A stretch of 64,000 bases of DNA from Denitrificimonas caeni DSM 24390 (GCF_000421765.1 NZ_ATXQ01000002.1:186001-250000), one strand, 5' to 3'; counted from the first letter of the stretch, positions 23,907 through 32,926 are shown. Program-made: numbers and translations. Notes: generated by a model from the sequence alone, not told the origin.

Positions 23907-24860
23907 TCAGCCATACGCTTGAGCTGACGGCATCCAGTAAACATTCTTACCTAACCGCCCAAATCCTGCTGCTGGTCTATGTCTATACGCTATGCGCTGG
24001 TTATCAGCCATAGCACTCTGACCATCAGCATCACGCACATAACGCGCTAGTGTCATTGCTGGCGTGGTGCCGTAACGTGCGCCAGGAGAAGCGCAAGTCC
24101 AGATATGACGCAGTGTCAGAGCTACTTCAGGAGCAATCTGATCTAAGTAAGCTAAACCTTGTGCACACGCTTCAAGCGTTAGATCGGCATGGTCACACAG
24201 GCGCGCTGCTGCAGTTTGGTTGCCGTTAATGTCATAGGTATAGGTTTTACCGATATCGTGCAGTAGACCCGCTACGAAGCCTATCTCTTGCAATACTCTT
24301 GGCATTTCCGGCTCATTAACTTGAATCATGCTGAGCACATTCTGCGCGACCTCCAGAGAGTGCTCAAGCAGGCCGCCAGCTTCATTATGGTGATAGCCTT
24401 TACTAGCAGGTGCCTTGAGAAAAACCTCAAGGCTACGCTGCCGCTCCAGTACAAGCTTGATAAAGACTTGTAGGGCTGTGAACTTGAGTGAGCGAACAGC
24501 TACTACCAATCTATCAAGAGCTTCTGGTTTTGGACAAGCAAGCCTTGGCAAAGTCTGTAGGGCTGGCAACAGGGCAATGTCCCGCCGCATTGGACGGTGC
24601 ATTTTATTGAGTAGAATGACATCGCCATCCATGCTTGCATGTTGTTGTCCTTTGACCGTCACCAACTCCATGTGTCCAAGTTTTTCAGGGATCACTAAAG
24701 AGTCAATCACGGCCAGAGCGATATAATCATTCGCACAACTGCTGAGTCGTAGGCGCAGATAAGGAATACCGTCATCGTCAAATGAAGCCACTCTGCCAGT
24801 TAGACGGAAGGTACCGCTAAAGCTTGCATGCTCTATTGGATGCAGATTATTCAGTTTCAT
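23907..24860 (-). CDS. OB-fold plus HD-domain protein (YhaM/TraI-MobH-like)
   Basis: A 317-residue protein. The first 100 residues look like an OB-fold nucleic-acid-binding domain (LTGRVASFDDDGIPYLRL). From about 150 an HD metal-hydrolase domain follows: HH (157-158), LLEHS (H167) and LLHDIGK (H201-D202), with further histidines later. Relatives include YhaM-type 3'-5' exonucleases and the MobH/TraI proteins of integrative elements. It overlaps the integrase stop by 14 bp in the same operon, so it probably belongs to the element's own mobility or maintenance genes. Confidence 0.8.
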   Translation of the reverse strand: MKLNNLHPIEHASFSGTFRLTGRVASFDDDGIPYLRLRLSSCANDYIALAVIDSLVIPEKLGHMELVTVKGQQHASMDGDVILLNKMHRPMRRDIALLPALQTLPRLACPKPEALDRLVVAVRSLKFTALQVFIKLVLERQRSLEVFLKAPASKGYHHNEAGGLLEHSLEVAQNVLSMIQVNEPEMPRVLQEIGFVAGLLHDIGKTYTYDINGNQTAAARLCDHADLTLEACAQGLAYLDQIAPEVALTLRHIWTCASPGARYGTTPAMTLARYVRDADGQSAMADNQRIAYRHRPAAGFGRLGKNVYWMPSAQAYG

Positions 24861-26091
24861 AAGTTAACTCCTCGCTGGCAACGACTTCTTCAATGACACG
24901 ACTCTGGATTAAGCGCTCGAAGGCACTGCCATCCATACGAGTCAGATTTGGAATGTAACGTGAGTACACTTTGAACAGCATTTCAGTTGATGAATGCCCT
25001 AAGGTGCGTGCAACCCACTCAGGGTTTTCGCCAGAAGCAAGTAGTAACGTGGCCGCAGTGTGCCGTGTCTGATAGGGCCGACGTTTTTTCAGATTCAGTG
25101 CTCGCAGCAGTGGATACCAGACGCGCTTAGTCACATTATTATGATCAAGTGGCTTGGCCTCACTGTTGCAAAATACAAACTTACTCAGCTTGCCTGTTGC
25201 TGCATGCTGCGCTTTGAGTGCTTCATAGACAGGACCAAACATCGGTATTTCACGCTGAGAACCATTTGTTTTAGTGTATTCAGTCTCGCCATTGATTAGC
25301 GTTTCACGCACTAGAATCTCTCGTCTTTCAAAATCAACAAACTCCCATTTGAGACCGTCAATTTCACCGGTACGCATGCCTGTATAAAAACGAAGCAAGT
25401 AATAGTTGCGGTAATCCTCGCGGACAGTTTGCAGAATCGATTCCACTTCTGTCAGCGAGAAAGGCTCGATATGCACCTTTTGCAGTTTGAGAGGCTTGAT
25501 GTTGCGGAACGGGTTTTCAAATTCATACCTGTCAGCCGCTTCAGTCAAAATCATCCGCAAAATGGTCATGTGATTGTTAATCGACTTTGAGGACATTAAG
25601 CCGCTAGCACCACGACCTTTACGCCGTGCCATTTGGTTACGAGCTTCAAGAATGTCTGCCTTAGTAACGTCGCCTGTGCGTTTGTTCTTAAAGCTTGGCT
25701 TCAATGAGCTTTCAATAATGGACTCAACATTACGTGTGTGTGAACTGCGCCACTGGATTTTCATTTCGATAAACCATTGGTCTGCAAATTCTGAGAAGAG
25801 CGGCGTATGACTAGCTTGGGTATTATTTGCAGCTAGATTAGCGCACTGCTCACTACTTTGAATTACGCCAGCATCTTCAAGCTTCTTCAGATTTTTGCTG
25901 CCCGGAAAGAAACCTGCGTAATCAAAGTTTCCAACCAGTATCTTTGCCTCCATTCGTTGAATAAGCGTTTCCAACTGCTTACGGTTGCGAGCAGAGTCAA
26001 CAAGCAAGGTTTGCTCCCTGCATCTTACGCCTTGGTAGTTGAAGTCAATAAAGAGCTTTTTCGTGTCTGAACGCGCTCGTACACTAGCCAT
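24847..26091 (-). CDS. int: Tyrosine integrase of the island
   Basis: A 414-residue phage-type integrase. The N-terminus is an arm-site DNA-binding domain of the DUF3596 kind (MASVRARSDTKKLFIDFNYQG), the middle is a core-binding domain, and the C-terminus is catalytic: R240 in YTGMRTGE, R343-H344 in QTRHTAAT, H366 in LGHSS and a tyrosine in KVYSRY (376 or 379). The ATG at 26091 is preferred over the upstream GTG because GGAGG lies 8 nt before it. It reads away from the tRNA-fMet, overlaps the excisionase gene, and should recombine the island at the tRNA 3' end. Confidence 0.93.
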   Translation of the reverse strand: MASVRARSDTKKLFIDFNYQGVRCREQTLLVDSARNRKQLETLIQRMEAKILVGNFDYAGFFPGSKNLKKLEDAGVIQSSEQCANLAANNTQASHTPLFSEFADQWFIEMKIQWRSSHTRNVESIIESSLKPSFKNKRTGDVTKADILEARNQMARRKGRGASGLMSSKSINNHMTILRMILTEAADRYEFENPFRNIKPLKLQKVHIEPFSLTEVESILQTVREDYRNYYLLRFYTGMRTGEIDGLKWEFVDFERREILVRETLINGETEYTKTNGSQREIPMFGPVYEALKAQHAATGKLSKFVFCNSEAKPLDHNNVTKRVWYPLLRALNLKKRRPYQTRHTAATLLLASGENPEWVARTLGHSSTEMLFKVYSRYIPNLTRMDGSAFERLIQSRVIEEVVASEELTYETE

Positions 26092-26317
26092 TACAAACAC
26101 CTCCGTTTGCCATTGGAATAGCTAAGCTGCTGCGAGCCATTGCAAGCATGTCGCGCTCGATAATTTCCCAGATGTAAAGAATCTTCCTTCCGCCAAACGG
26201 ACGAATGTAGTGTTTACCTTCTAACAGGACGCTGTCTTTCAAGCACTGACGAATAGTCCGAGCATCGTATTTGATGCGTTCAGAAAGCTCTTCAGTTGTC
26301 AGGTATGTGTTATTCAT
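26084..26317 (-). CDS. xis: Excisionase-like DNA-binding protein
   Basis: A 77-residue protein starting MNNTYLTTEELSERIKYDARTI, a winged helix-turn-helix of the excisionase/MerR type, followed by a basic wing (RPFGGRKILYIWEIIE). Its end overlaps the integrase start, so both are made from one transcript. The expected role is to direct the integrase towards excision and perhaps repress transcription. Divergent from the regulator gene at 26445. Confidence 0.8.
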   Translation of the reverse strand: MNNTYLTTEELSERIKYDARTIRQCLKDSVLLEGKHYIRPFGGRKILYIWEIIERDMLAMARSSLAIPMANGGVCNG

Positions 26318-26351
26318 GAGAACATCCTCAATCCAGATTTAATAATCAATT

Positions 26352-26367
26352 GATAACTTTTGTTATC
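26352..26367. promoter_or_regulatory. Operator palindrome 1 (GATAAC-4-GTTATC)
   Basis: A perfect 6-bp inverted repeat with a TTTT spacer, in the divergent promoter region between xis-int and the small regulator. It is related to the repeat at 26415-26432 and to a half site TGATGATAA between them. Probably bound by the regulator at 26445. Confidence 0.6.
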
Positions 26368-26414
26368 GCATGAGCATTAATATACCTAGCTTGATGATAA
26401 TAGCAAGCGTCAAA

Positions 26415-26432
26415 TGATAGTTTTTATTATCA
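26415..26432. promoter_or_regulatory. Operator palindrome 2 (TGATAGT-4-ATTATCA)
   Basis: Seven-base arms with one mismatch, 13 bp before the start codon of the regulator gene, sharing the TGATA/TATCA half-site with operator 1. The position suits autorepression. Confidence 0.6.
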
Positions 26433-26444
26433 AAGGATAATTTA

Positions 26445-26708
26445 ATGATTCGCTTTCACCTGAAAGAGCTTATTGCAGATAAAGAATTTGCAGAGAAACG
26501 TAGGATTACGATTGGAGAAATTTCTAAAGAGACAGGAATAAACAGGATGACATTGTCGAAAATAATTAATCACCCAGGACACAGCACGGTGACTGATAAT
26601 CTCGACAAGCTTTGTAATTATTTTGACTGCAGCGTTGAGCAGTTAGTAACTCATATTAAAGATATTGAGGATGATGTTACTGAAGAGCAGAAGGATAAAA
26701 ACGAGTAG
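26445..26708 (+). CDS. Cro/cI-type XRE regulator
   Basis: An 87-residue protein with an XRE helix-turn-helix: ITIGEISKETGINRMTLSKIIN, then the second helix pair around DNLDKLCNYFDCSVEQLV, and an acidic tail. It is divergent from the excisionase-integrase operon, with operator-like palindromes between. It most likely represses int/xis and keeps the island integrated, as phage and ICE regulators do (inference). Confidence 0.85.
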   Translation: MIRFHLKELIADKEFAEKRRITIGEISKETGINRMTLSKIINHPGHSTVTDNLDKLCNYFDCSVEQLVTHIKDIEDDVTEEQKDKNE

Positions 26709-26874
26709 CTTAAGTGTCGTTAGCATGCGCTAAAAATGTGTGTGCCTTAAAAAGACTTACGGTCAGAATCCGATAACGCTAAAAATCAGGTTGTTCAAAA
26801 AAGGCACGCACAGGGCACGGCTAGGGCACGGAGATGATTTATGCCTGTTTTGAGCAAAAGTATACAGGCATAAA

Positions 26875-26908
26875 AAAACCCCTAACTTATTGAAAGTTAG
26901 GGGTTTAG
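26875..26908 (-). terminator. Terminator of tRNA-fMet
   Basis: A stem of about AACCCCTAACTT / AAGTTAGGGGTT with a short ATTG loop, followed on the minus strand by a T-run. It lies 6 bp beyond the 3' end of the tRNA gene. It was probably brought in by the island, because a different terminator flanks the displaced tRNA fragment at 965. Confidence 0.8.
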
Positions 26909-26913
26909 TATCT

Positions 26914-26990
<77 letters not shown>

Positions 26991-27122
26991 CGCAAAGTAT
27001 AGCGTCTTTTCGAACCCTGTCAAACGATTACTGTATTTAAATTCAGTAAAACGCCCGACTTAGAGCCCTCTAGTGCTAAGCTAGCGTCTCTATAGGCACG
27101 GCGCATAGGGGTTACAGAGGTT

Positions 27123-28184
27123 TTGAGTTCGCGAAAAATAATTCACATTGATGCTGATTGTTTTTATGCAGCCATTGAAATGCGCGATGATCCGCGCCTA
27201 CAAGGCCGTGCTGTGGCCGTGGGTGGCTCGGCCGATCGACGCGGTGTGATTGCGACTTGCAACTATGAAGCACGCTCTTGGGGTGTGCATTCCGCCATGC
27301 CGTCTGCGCGCGCACTTAAACTCTGCCCTGACTTGGTCATCATTAAACCGCGTATGGATGCTTATAAAACGGCATCACGGCAGATCCACAGCATCTTGCA
27401 CGACTACACCGACTGCATTGAACCGTTATCTTTAGATGAAGCCTTTTTGGATGTAACTGACTGCACCTTATGCTCAGGTAGCGCCACCTTAATTGCCAAA
27501 GAGATTCGCAGCCGTGTTTGGCAAGAATTGCGCTTGGTGGTGTCGGCTGGTGTTGCACCGAATAAGTTCTTAGCAAAGATTGCTTCAGACTGGCGCAAAC
27601 CCGATGGTTTGTTTGTGATCACGCCAGATCAGGTGGATGACTTCGTATTAAGCCTGCCGGTCAAAAAACTCCATGGCGTCGGCAAAGTCACGGCGGCAAA
27701 ACTGGCCGCGATGGGAATCAATGATTGCGCGCAACTGCGTGAACACAGTCCACTCGGCCTTGCCAAGGCTTTTGGCAGCTTTGGTGAACGCTTATGGTCA
27801 TTGGCTCGCGGTATTGATGATCGCCCAGTGCAGCCCTTCAGCCGCAGGCAAAGCGTCAGTGTCGAACACACCTTTGATAAGGATCTTCCGGATTTAGCCG
27901 CTTGCCTGGAGCAACTCCCTAGCCTGCTCGAAGATTTAACTCGCCGCCAACAGCGTTTGGATGACAGTTACCGCCCAGAGAAGCCCTTTGTGAAAATAAA
28001 ATTTCACGACTTTACCCAGACCACCATTGAGCAATCCGGGGCGCCTCTTGAACTGGACAGTTACCGCTTGCTGTTATCAGCAGCTTTTATGCGCGGTAAC
28101 AAACCGGTGCGTTTACTAGGGGTTGGCGTACGCCTACTGGATCAACAACAAGATGCCGTGCAGTTGGAGCTATTTAGCCAGTGA
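27123..28184 (+). CDS. dinB: DNA polymerase IV (Y-family)
   Basis: A 353-residue error-prone translesion polymerase. Catalytic carboxylates are visible in IHIDADCFYAAIE (about residues 7-19) and SLDEAFLDVT (about 102-111). YEARSWGVHSAMP and the little-finger domain after about 235 are typical. The start is TTG at 27123 with AGAGG upstream; no ATG lies near. First core gene after the island, separated from the tRNA by 130 bp. I see no clear LexA box in the short upstream region. Confidence 0.96.
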   Translation: MSSRKIIHIDADCFYAAIEMRDDPRLQGRAVAVGGSADRRGVIATCNYEARSWGVHSAMPSARALKLCPDLVIIKPRMDAYKTASRQIHSILHDYTDCIEPLSLDEAFLDVTDCTLCSGSATLIAKEIRSRVWQELRLVVSAGVAPNKFLAKIASDWRKPDGLFVITPDQVDDFVLSLPVKKLHGVGKVTAAKLAAMGINDCAQLREHSPLGLAKAFGSFGERLWSLARGIDDRPVQPFSRRQSVSVEHTFDKDLPDLAACLEQLPSLLEDLTRRQQRLDDSYRPEKPFVKIKFHDFTQTTIEQSGAPLELDSYRLLLSAAFMRGNKPVRLLGVGVRLLDQQQDAVQLELFSQ

Positions 28185-28233
28185 GTGCTTTCAAACCTGT
28201 TCTTTTAATCAACCCGAAATCAGACGCTGACCC

Positions 28234-28677
28234 ATGCTGAGCTGGATCAGTTATCTCGGACTGGCCTTATCGGCCTGTATCGCCGCGACTTTACTGCCAA
28301 TGCAATCAGAAGCAGCGCTGGTGGCTCTACTGACCTTTAAACCCAGCGCGGTGTACTCATTGGTGCTGGTGGCCTCGCTAGGCAATATAGCCGGCTCGCA
28401 GATTAACTGGTGGCTGGGTACGCAGTTGCAACGCTGGCAAGCTCGCCGTTGGTTTCCTGTCACGCCAGCGCAGCTTGAACGCGCACAGCACTGGTATCAA
28501 CGCTACGGCCGTTGGAGCTTATTACTGAGTTGGCTGCCGATTGTTGGTGATCCATTGACTTTAATTGCCGGTGTTTTGCGCGAGCCTTTTTGGCGCTTTA
28601 CCTTATTGGTGAGCATCGCCAAAACCAGCCGCTATATTGTCTTAGCCTATGTGACGTTGTATTTGCTAAACCCTTAA
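28234..28677 (+). CDS. yqaA: YqaA-type small membrane protein (VTT/DedA-like)
   Basis: A 147-residue inner-membrane protein with four hydrophobic segments and the family pattern LPMQSEAALVALL near the start and LLSWLPIVGDPLTLIAGVLR near residue 100. YqaA proteins are short relatives of the DedA/SNARE-associated family. Role in the cell is poorly known. It follows dinB closely in the same direction. Confidence 0.85.
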   Translation: MLSWISYLGLALSACIAATLLPMQSEAALVALLTFKPSAVYSLVLVASLGNIAGSQINWWLGTQLQRWQARRWFPVTPAQLERAQHWYQRYGRWSLLLSWLPIVGDPLTLIAGVLREPFWRFTLLVSIAKTSRYIVLAYVTLYLLNP

Positions 28678-28787
28678 CAGATCAGCAGCGCGTGATTAGC
28701 CCATCGCCGTAGCGGTTGTGACTGTAGGATGACAGGCTGCTACTGTATGATGACGCAACGTTTACCTTTCTGAGCCTTATTTTTCTT

Positions 28788-29360
28788 ATGTCCAAGCAAA
28801 CGCCTCCATCTGCAGTCAGTGCAAAAAATGACGCTATTTTATTTAAGCTGGCTGACATTAAACCTGAAGAATATCGTCAGCAAACCCGCAAGGCGACCTG
28901 GATTATCATTGCGATGTTTGTTGCGCTGGCGATGTTAATTTCCAGCTTACTGGTGATGTTTTTTGGCGAAGCCGGCGGTGATAATTTCCGCTTAAATGTA
29001 GCAGGCGTTGCCGCTGGCGTTGTGATTACCGCCGCATTGGTGCGCTTGGTATTTAGCAAACAACCTTGGATGGCGGCTAACGTCTATGGCTGGCAGCTCA
29101 AACGTAGCTTAATGAGCATCACCAACGTCATGCACAATGTCACTGACGGTGTTGCCGCGCGCAATCCTGCCGCGATGAAGCTGTTACGTTTTTATCATTT
29201 AGGTCTGATCCAAATGCATCAACTCGATGGTAATACCAGCGAAATCAGTCAGATCGTCTACGAAGCGGATGCTCATAAACAGAGCATGCAAGAACTCGGA
29301 ATTGACAGCGATCAGCAGGCGCTGGATCCCGTTTGGATTAAGGCGGTTAAAGCCAAGTAG
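28788..29360 (+). CDS. DUF3087 membrane protein
   Basis: A 190-residue protein with two adjacent membrane segments (about 37-60 and 68-88) and a conserved soluble C-terminal half (PWMAANVYGWQLKRSLMSITNVMH). Matches the DUF3087 proteins found in pseudomonads and other marine gammaproteobacteria. Function unknown. An IS605-type insertion follows within 20 bp. Confidence 0.85.
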   Translation: MSKQTPPSAVSAKNDAILFKLADIKPEEYRQQTRKATWIIIAMFVALAMLISSLLVMFFGEAGGDNFRLNVAGVAAGVVITAALVRLVFSKQPWMAANVYGWQLKRSLMSITNVMHNVTDGVAARNPAAMKLLRFYHLGLIQMHQLDGNTSEISQIVYEADAHKQSMQELGIDSDQQALDPVWIKAVKAK

Positions 29361-29374
29361 TTTCGTAGCAAGAG

Positions 29375-29560
29375 AATGAACTACCCACCACTTTAGAAAT
29401 GGGGGTTTCCTAGGTAATGCACAGACTTGATGGGGTGCGCTGCACTCCATCAGAGGTTATGCAAATTGACTGGGCTAACTCCCTCGCACCGAGGGTTTTT
29501 GTAATGGATAGCAAGTAGCGCAAACCTTCATTGAGAATATTGATACTGGCGTTATAGTCA
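29375..29560 (-). ncRNA. Candidate omega RNA (reRNA) at the right end of the tnpB element
   Basis: TnpB proteins of this family use a guide RNA transcribed from the 3' end of tnpB through the right end of the element, with the guide taken from flanking DNA. The interval covers the tnpB 3' end and the right-end hairpin (minus strand), with the guide then reading into sequence left of about 29380. Inference from the family; no direct sequence proof of transcription. Confidence 0.4.
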
Positions 29561-30725
29561 CGATCTAGGACAGCGTTACAACTCGGGCATTGCCACTGCC
29601 GTATGGCGAGGGTGAGTTCACCCCTGCCAAGAACATGACCGCAGCCTGAGCAGGTCTTAGAGGATGGAAACCATCGGTCTATCTTGACCAGCTGCTTGCC
29701 ATACCAATCTGCTTTATAAGTCAGCATCGTGGCGAACTCTGACCATGAGCTATCACTGATCGCTTTAGCTAAACGTCTGTTTTTTACCATGCCTTTGACA
29801 TTCAGGTCCTCAATAACAATCACATCGTGGTTTTTGATGAGATTGAATGAGGTTTTGTGCAGAAAGTTTTTACGGCAGTTGGCTATTTTCTCGTACACCT
29901 TGGCAACTTTTAATCGCTGCTTTTGGTAATTGCGGCTTTCAGACAGCTTACGATTGGCGGCTTTAGCCACCTCCCTGCGCTTGGCTAAAATCTTTTGTTC
30001 ACGCGCCAGTTTCTTTTCGTACTTGGCTAGAAACTTAGGATTAACGACTTCGGTTTTATCTGATAAAACAATAAAGTCTGTTATGCCTAAATCAATGCCG
30101 ACACTGCTGTTGGTTTTAGGCAAAGGCTGCGCAATGGTTTCAACCAGTACACTGACAAAGTATCGACCCGCTGGGGTTTTGGATACCGTGGCGCTTTTGA
30201 TCAGGCCATTAATCTCTCGGTCAATCTTGGCTTTGATGAGACCGATTTTAGGCAGTTTAATTGAGCGACTGGTAACAGCCACCGTGCCTTTTTGGTTGTT
30301 GGTGGTGTAGCTGTCCTTAATGCCTTTTCTCTTGAACTTAGGAAAGCCAAAACTGCTTTTGAAGAAGCTCTGAAAGGCTTTTTGTAGATCAAGCTGGACG
30401 TTGGCCAGCGCCAAGCTGCCCACTTCTTTAAGCCATTCAAACTCTTTTTTATATTGGGCGGGAGTGTTTTTCAGCGTGGTCTTGGTTTTTTCGTAATGCT
30501 CGATTTTATCGTGAAGCATTTTATTCCAAACAAAGCGAGCGCAACCAAACGACTTAGCAAAAAACTCTTGCTGTTCAGTGTTTGGATAGAGCCTGTACTT
30601 ATAGGCTTTTAGTATGCATGCACTCATACTGTATATAATGCCAGTAGCCTGCTGTAATGCAAAGGCTTCATAAGACAACAGGCTAGCGCCTGCACCACAT
30701 TCATCCCACCACCTAAGAGGTGGGG
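29379..30725 (-). mobile_element. IS200/IS605-type element with tnpB only (IS1341-like)
   Basis: A tnpB gene flanked by related hairpin ends: CCCACCACTTTAGAAATGGGGG at 29384-29405 and CCCACC-8-GGTGGG at 30705-30724. No tnpA (Y1 transposase) is present, so it would need a TnpA in trans. It sits between DUF3087 and a lipoprotein gene. Exact cleavage sites cannot be fixed without an empty site. Confidence 0.75.
29410..30627 (-). CDS. tnpB: TnpB RNA-guided endonuclease
   Basis: 405 residues from the ATG at 30627 (MSACILKAYKYRLYP). The RuvC-like active site is complete: D179 in GIDLG, E273 in VIVIEDL and D357 in DRDYNAS. A zinc ribbon C326-C329...C347-C350 (CSGC / CPSC) is intact. So the enzyme is probably active as an RNA-guided nuclease that helps keep its element in place. 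The longer frame to 30678 reads into the left-end region and is not needed. Confidence 0.92.
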   Translation of the reverse strand: MSACILKAYKYRLYPNTEQQEFFAKSFGCARFVWNKMLHDKIEHYEKTKTTLKNTPAQYKKEFEWLKEVGSLALANVQLDLQKAFQSFFKSSFGFPKFKRKGIKDSYTTNNQKGTVAVTSRSIKLPKIGLIKAKIDREINGLIKSATVSKTPAGRYFVSVLVETIAQPLPKTNSSVGIDLGITDFIVLSDKTEVVNPKFLAKYEKKLAREQKILAKRREVAKAANRKLSESRNYQKQRLKVAKVYEKIANCRKNFLHKTSFNLIKNHDVIVIEDLNVKGMVKNRRLAKAISDSSWSEFATMLTYKADWYGKQLVKIDRWFPSSKTCSGCGHVLGRGELTLAIRQWQCPSCNAVLDRDYNASINILNEGLRYLLSITKTLGARELAQSICITSDGVQRTPSSLCIT

Positions 30726-30752
30726 GAACTCTGCGGAATCTTTGTTAAACGA

Positions 30753-30788
30753 GAGCAAGCATGCTGGATATACGCAGCATGCTTGCTC
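30753..30788. terminator. Terminator after the YgdR-type lipoprotein gene
   Basis: A perfect 14-bp stem (GAGCAAGCATGCTG / CAGCATGCTTGCTC) with an 8-nt loop, 8 bp past the stop codon at 30796. The following sequence is T-containing on both strands. Confidence 0.75.
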
Positions 30789-30795
30789 TGTTGTT

Positions 30796-31020
30796 TTACA
30801 TTTTCTTAATGGTATGAACATCATCTTTATTGATGCGAACTGGCTTACCATCAATTTGCTCAAACTCGTAGAAGCCACTGTCCTCATCAAAACCTGGCTT
30901 ATCTGTGGTTTGTATCTGAGTACCATCTTTTAAGGTCATCACTGTTGGTGATGCACAACCCGCTAATGCTAAAAAAGATGCAGCGGCAAATAAAGCTGTC
31001 AGGTACTTTTTACTCATCAT
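30796..31020 (-). CDS. YgdI/YgdR-family lipoprotein
   Basis: A 74-residue lipoprotein. The signal peptide ends in the lipobox LAGC (about residues 18-21), followed by a compact beta-rich domain with the family pattern VMTLKDGTQIQTTDKPGFDEDSG and FEQIDGKPVRINKDDV. Lipidation and a periplasmic location are expected. Members are small stress-linked envelope proteins of unclear role. Confidence 0.88.
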   Translation of the reverse strand: MMSKKYLTALFAAASFLALAGCASPTVMTLKDGTQIQTTDKPGFDEDSGFYEFEQIDGKPVRINKDDVHTIKKM

Positions 31021-31114
31021 AAATTATCTCCATGGTAATTATGTATTCGTCACAAAATATGACTGCATGAGCTCTCTACAAGTTCAAAACAATATTTACA
31101 GACCTCTATATTCC

Positions 31115-31378
31115 TTATTCTGCAGAGTCTTGCGCGCTCAACATCTCTAAATCAGCCAACCATTCTTTGGGCACATCGCGCTTTAAACACAGCTGGCACT
31201 GCTGACTTTCCACATCAAAGACAATTACCGCCTGTTTTTTATCAAGCGCATGACGCACACGCTCAATACGTGTGTGCAGTGGCGTCTCATCGCCATTATC
31301 AGTGCCATCGCGGGTCACAAAATCTTCGATTAAGCGCGTTAATGTATCGGCTTCAATCTGTTCAAAAGGAATTAACAT
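31115..31378 (-). CDS. yheU: UPF0270/YheU-family protein
   Basis: An 87-residue cytoplasmic protein. I start at the ATG at 31378, because MLIPFEQIEADTLTRLIEDF matches the normal start of YheU (MIIPYQQL...); the longer frame adds 52 residues unlike the family. DFVTRDGTDNGDE and KKQAVIVFDVESQ are the conserved parts. Function unknown. Confidence 0.85.
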   Translation of the reverse strand: MLIPFEQIEADTLTRLIEDFVTRDGTDNGDETPLHTRIERVRHALDKKQAVIVFDVESQQCQLCLKRDVPKEWLADLEMLSAQDSAE

Positions 31379-31551
31379 AGAAAACTCATGCCTGACATGG
31401 ACTAGCACTTTAACATGCCCCAGCATGCGGCACGGGTAAAGCGTGTGAGCCAAGCTTAAATTCAAAATGTGTAAGCTGCACCACGATATAATGCCGCATG
31501 GCTGAGTAACGCCAATCGCTATTAACGTGAGCAACTGTGTGCTGAATCGGC

Positions 31552-32919
31552 ATGGTTTGCATCGGCGGCTATTTTACTTTTTTAATGACTAAGCGACTTT
31601 CAATGAATGACTTTTTACAAACACTTTTACACTGGTCGGCTAGCAGCAGCTACTGGCTCGGGGCAGCTATTTTTCTTGTGGCATTATTAGAGTGCCTGGC
31701 CTTAGTCGGTATTCTGTTACCCGGTGTGGTCTTACTCTTTGCTCTTGCAGTGCTAGCGGGCAATGGCGCTCTAGATTTATCCAGCGTCCTGCTGCTAGCT
31801 TGGCTCGGAGGCTTGTCTGGCGATATTTTATCGTATGCCCTCGGCCGTCGTTTACAGCATAAAGTGCCACAGCTACCCATCATTCGTAATCATCCGCAGT
31901 GGCTGATTAACGCTGAACTGCATTTTGCACGTTATGGTGTTTTAAGCTTGTTAGTTGGCCGTTTTATTGGGCCGCTACGTCCTGTATTGCCTCTGGTCGC
32001 AGGCATGCTGGCGATGCCGCTGACTCGCTTCGTGGTCGTGAGTCTATTTGCAGCAGCAGGATGGGCAGTCGCTTATCTGTTGCCTGGCTGGATGGTCGGG
32101 GCCGCTCTTGAGCTGCATCCACCAGAACTTTTTTGGCAGCAAACGGCGTGGGTCGCCAGTGGCATCGCTGGCTGTGTGTTAGTCAGTGTTTTGGCCTGCT
32201 TACGAGGCTGGCGTACAGCCAGTGTCGTAAGCGCGGTAGCATCGGGTTTAACCCTCGTTGTTTTAATGCTGAACTGGTCATCTTTATTAGTATTTGACCT
32301 GTACTTGCATGACCTTAGCCAACTGATCCGCACTGTTTGGCTTGATCAAACCATGGTTTTAATAACCCGCTTAGGCGATTTTTCCACGCAAATCACCGTG
32401 AGTTTTATCCTCTGCGCCCTACTGCTATTGTTTAAACAGTTCCAAGCCCTGTTTTTTACCAGCACCACACTCATCACCACGGCCGTGAGCAATTACCTAC
32501 TCAAGCATTATTTTGAAAGAGCTCGACCCTCAATCCTACTGGAACCACTACAAAGCTTTAGCTTTCCAAGCGGTCACAGCGCCTCTGGGTTTGCTTTTTT
32601 TCTAGTGCTCGGCGTGCTAGCGAGTCGTCAACAGCCGCAGCGCTGGCGAATTATCTGGCTATTAGCAGCCTTCATCCCTGCCGCCAGTATTGCCTTATCT
32701 AGAGTGTACTTAACCGCACACTGGCCTACCGATATCTTGGCCGGCGCGCTGTTAGCCAGTTTGATTTGCTCTGCAAGCCTTGCAATAACACAAATAAAAC
32801 AGCCCATACCAGCATTATCCAAGCGACATTGGCTAATGATCCTACCTGTACTCTTGGTTTCATTTACAGTGCTGGTAAGTTGGAACCTGTATTTAGCCTT
32901 AAAACTGTATGCTTATTAA
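31552..32919 (+). CDS. DedA-PAP2 fusion membrane protein
   Basis: About 455 residues (an ATG 17 codons later, MNDFLQTLLHW, may be the true start). The N-terminal half is a DedA/VTT domain (VGILLPGVVLLFA; GRFIGPLRPVLPLVAG). The C-terminal half is a PAP2 lipid phosphatase with KHYFERARP, the PSGH motif and SRVYLTAHWPTD, so the catalytic histidines are present. Probable role: dephosphorylation and/or flipping of polyprenyl or phosphatidyl lipids in the inner membrane. Followed by a strong terminator. Confidence 0.92.
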   Translation: MVCIGGYFTFLMTKRLSMNDFLQTLLHWSASSSYWLGAAIFLVALLECLALVGILLPGVVLLFALAVLAGNGALDLSSVLLLAWLGGLSGDILSYALGRRLQHKVPQLPIIRNHPQWLINAELHFARYGVLSLLVGRFIGPLRPVLPLVAGMLAMPLTRFVVVSLFAAAGWAVAYLLPGWMVGAALELHPPELFWQQTAWVASGIAGCVLVSVLACLRGWRTASVVSAVASGLTLVVLMLNWSSLLVFDLYLHDLSQLIRTVWLDQTMVLITRLGDFSTQITVSFILCALLLLFKQFQALFFTSTTLITTAVSNYLLKHYFERARPSILLEPLQSFSFPSGHSASGFAFFLVLGVLASRQQPQRWRIIWLLAAFIPAASIALSRVYLTAHWPTDILAGALLASLICSASLAITQIKQPIPALSKRHWLMILPVLLVSFTVLVSWNLYLALKLYAY

Positions 32920-32926
32920 AAATAAC

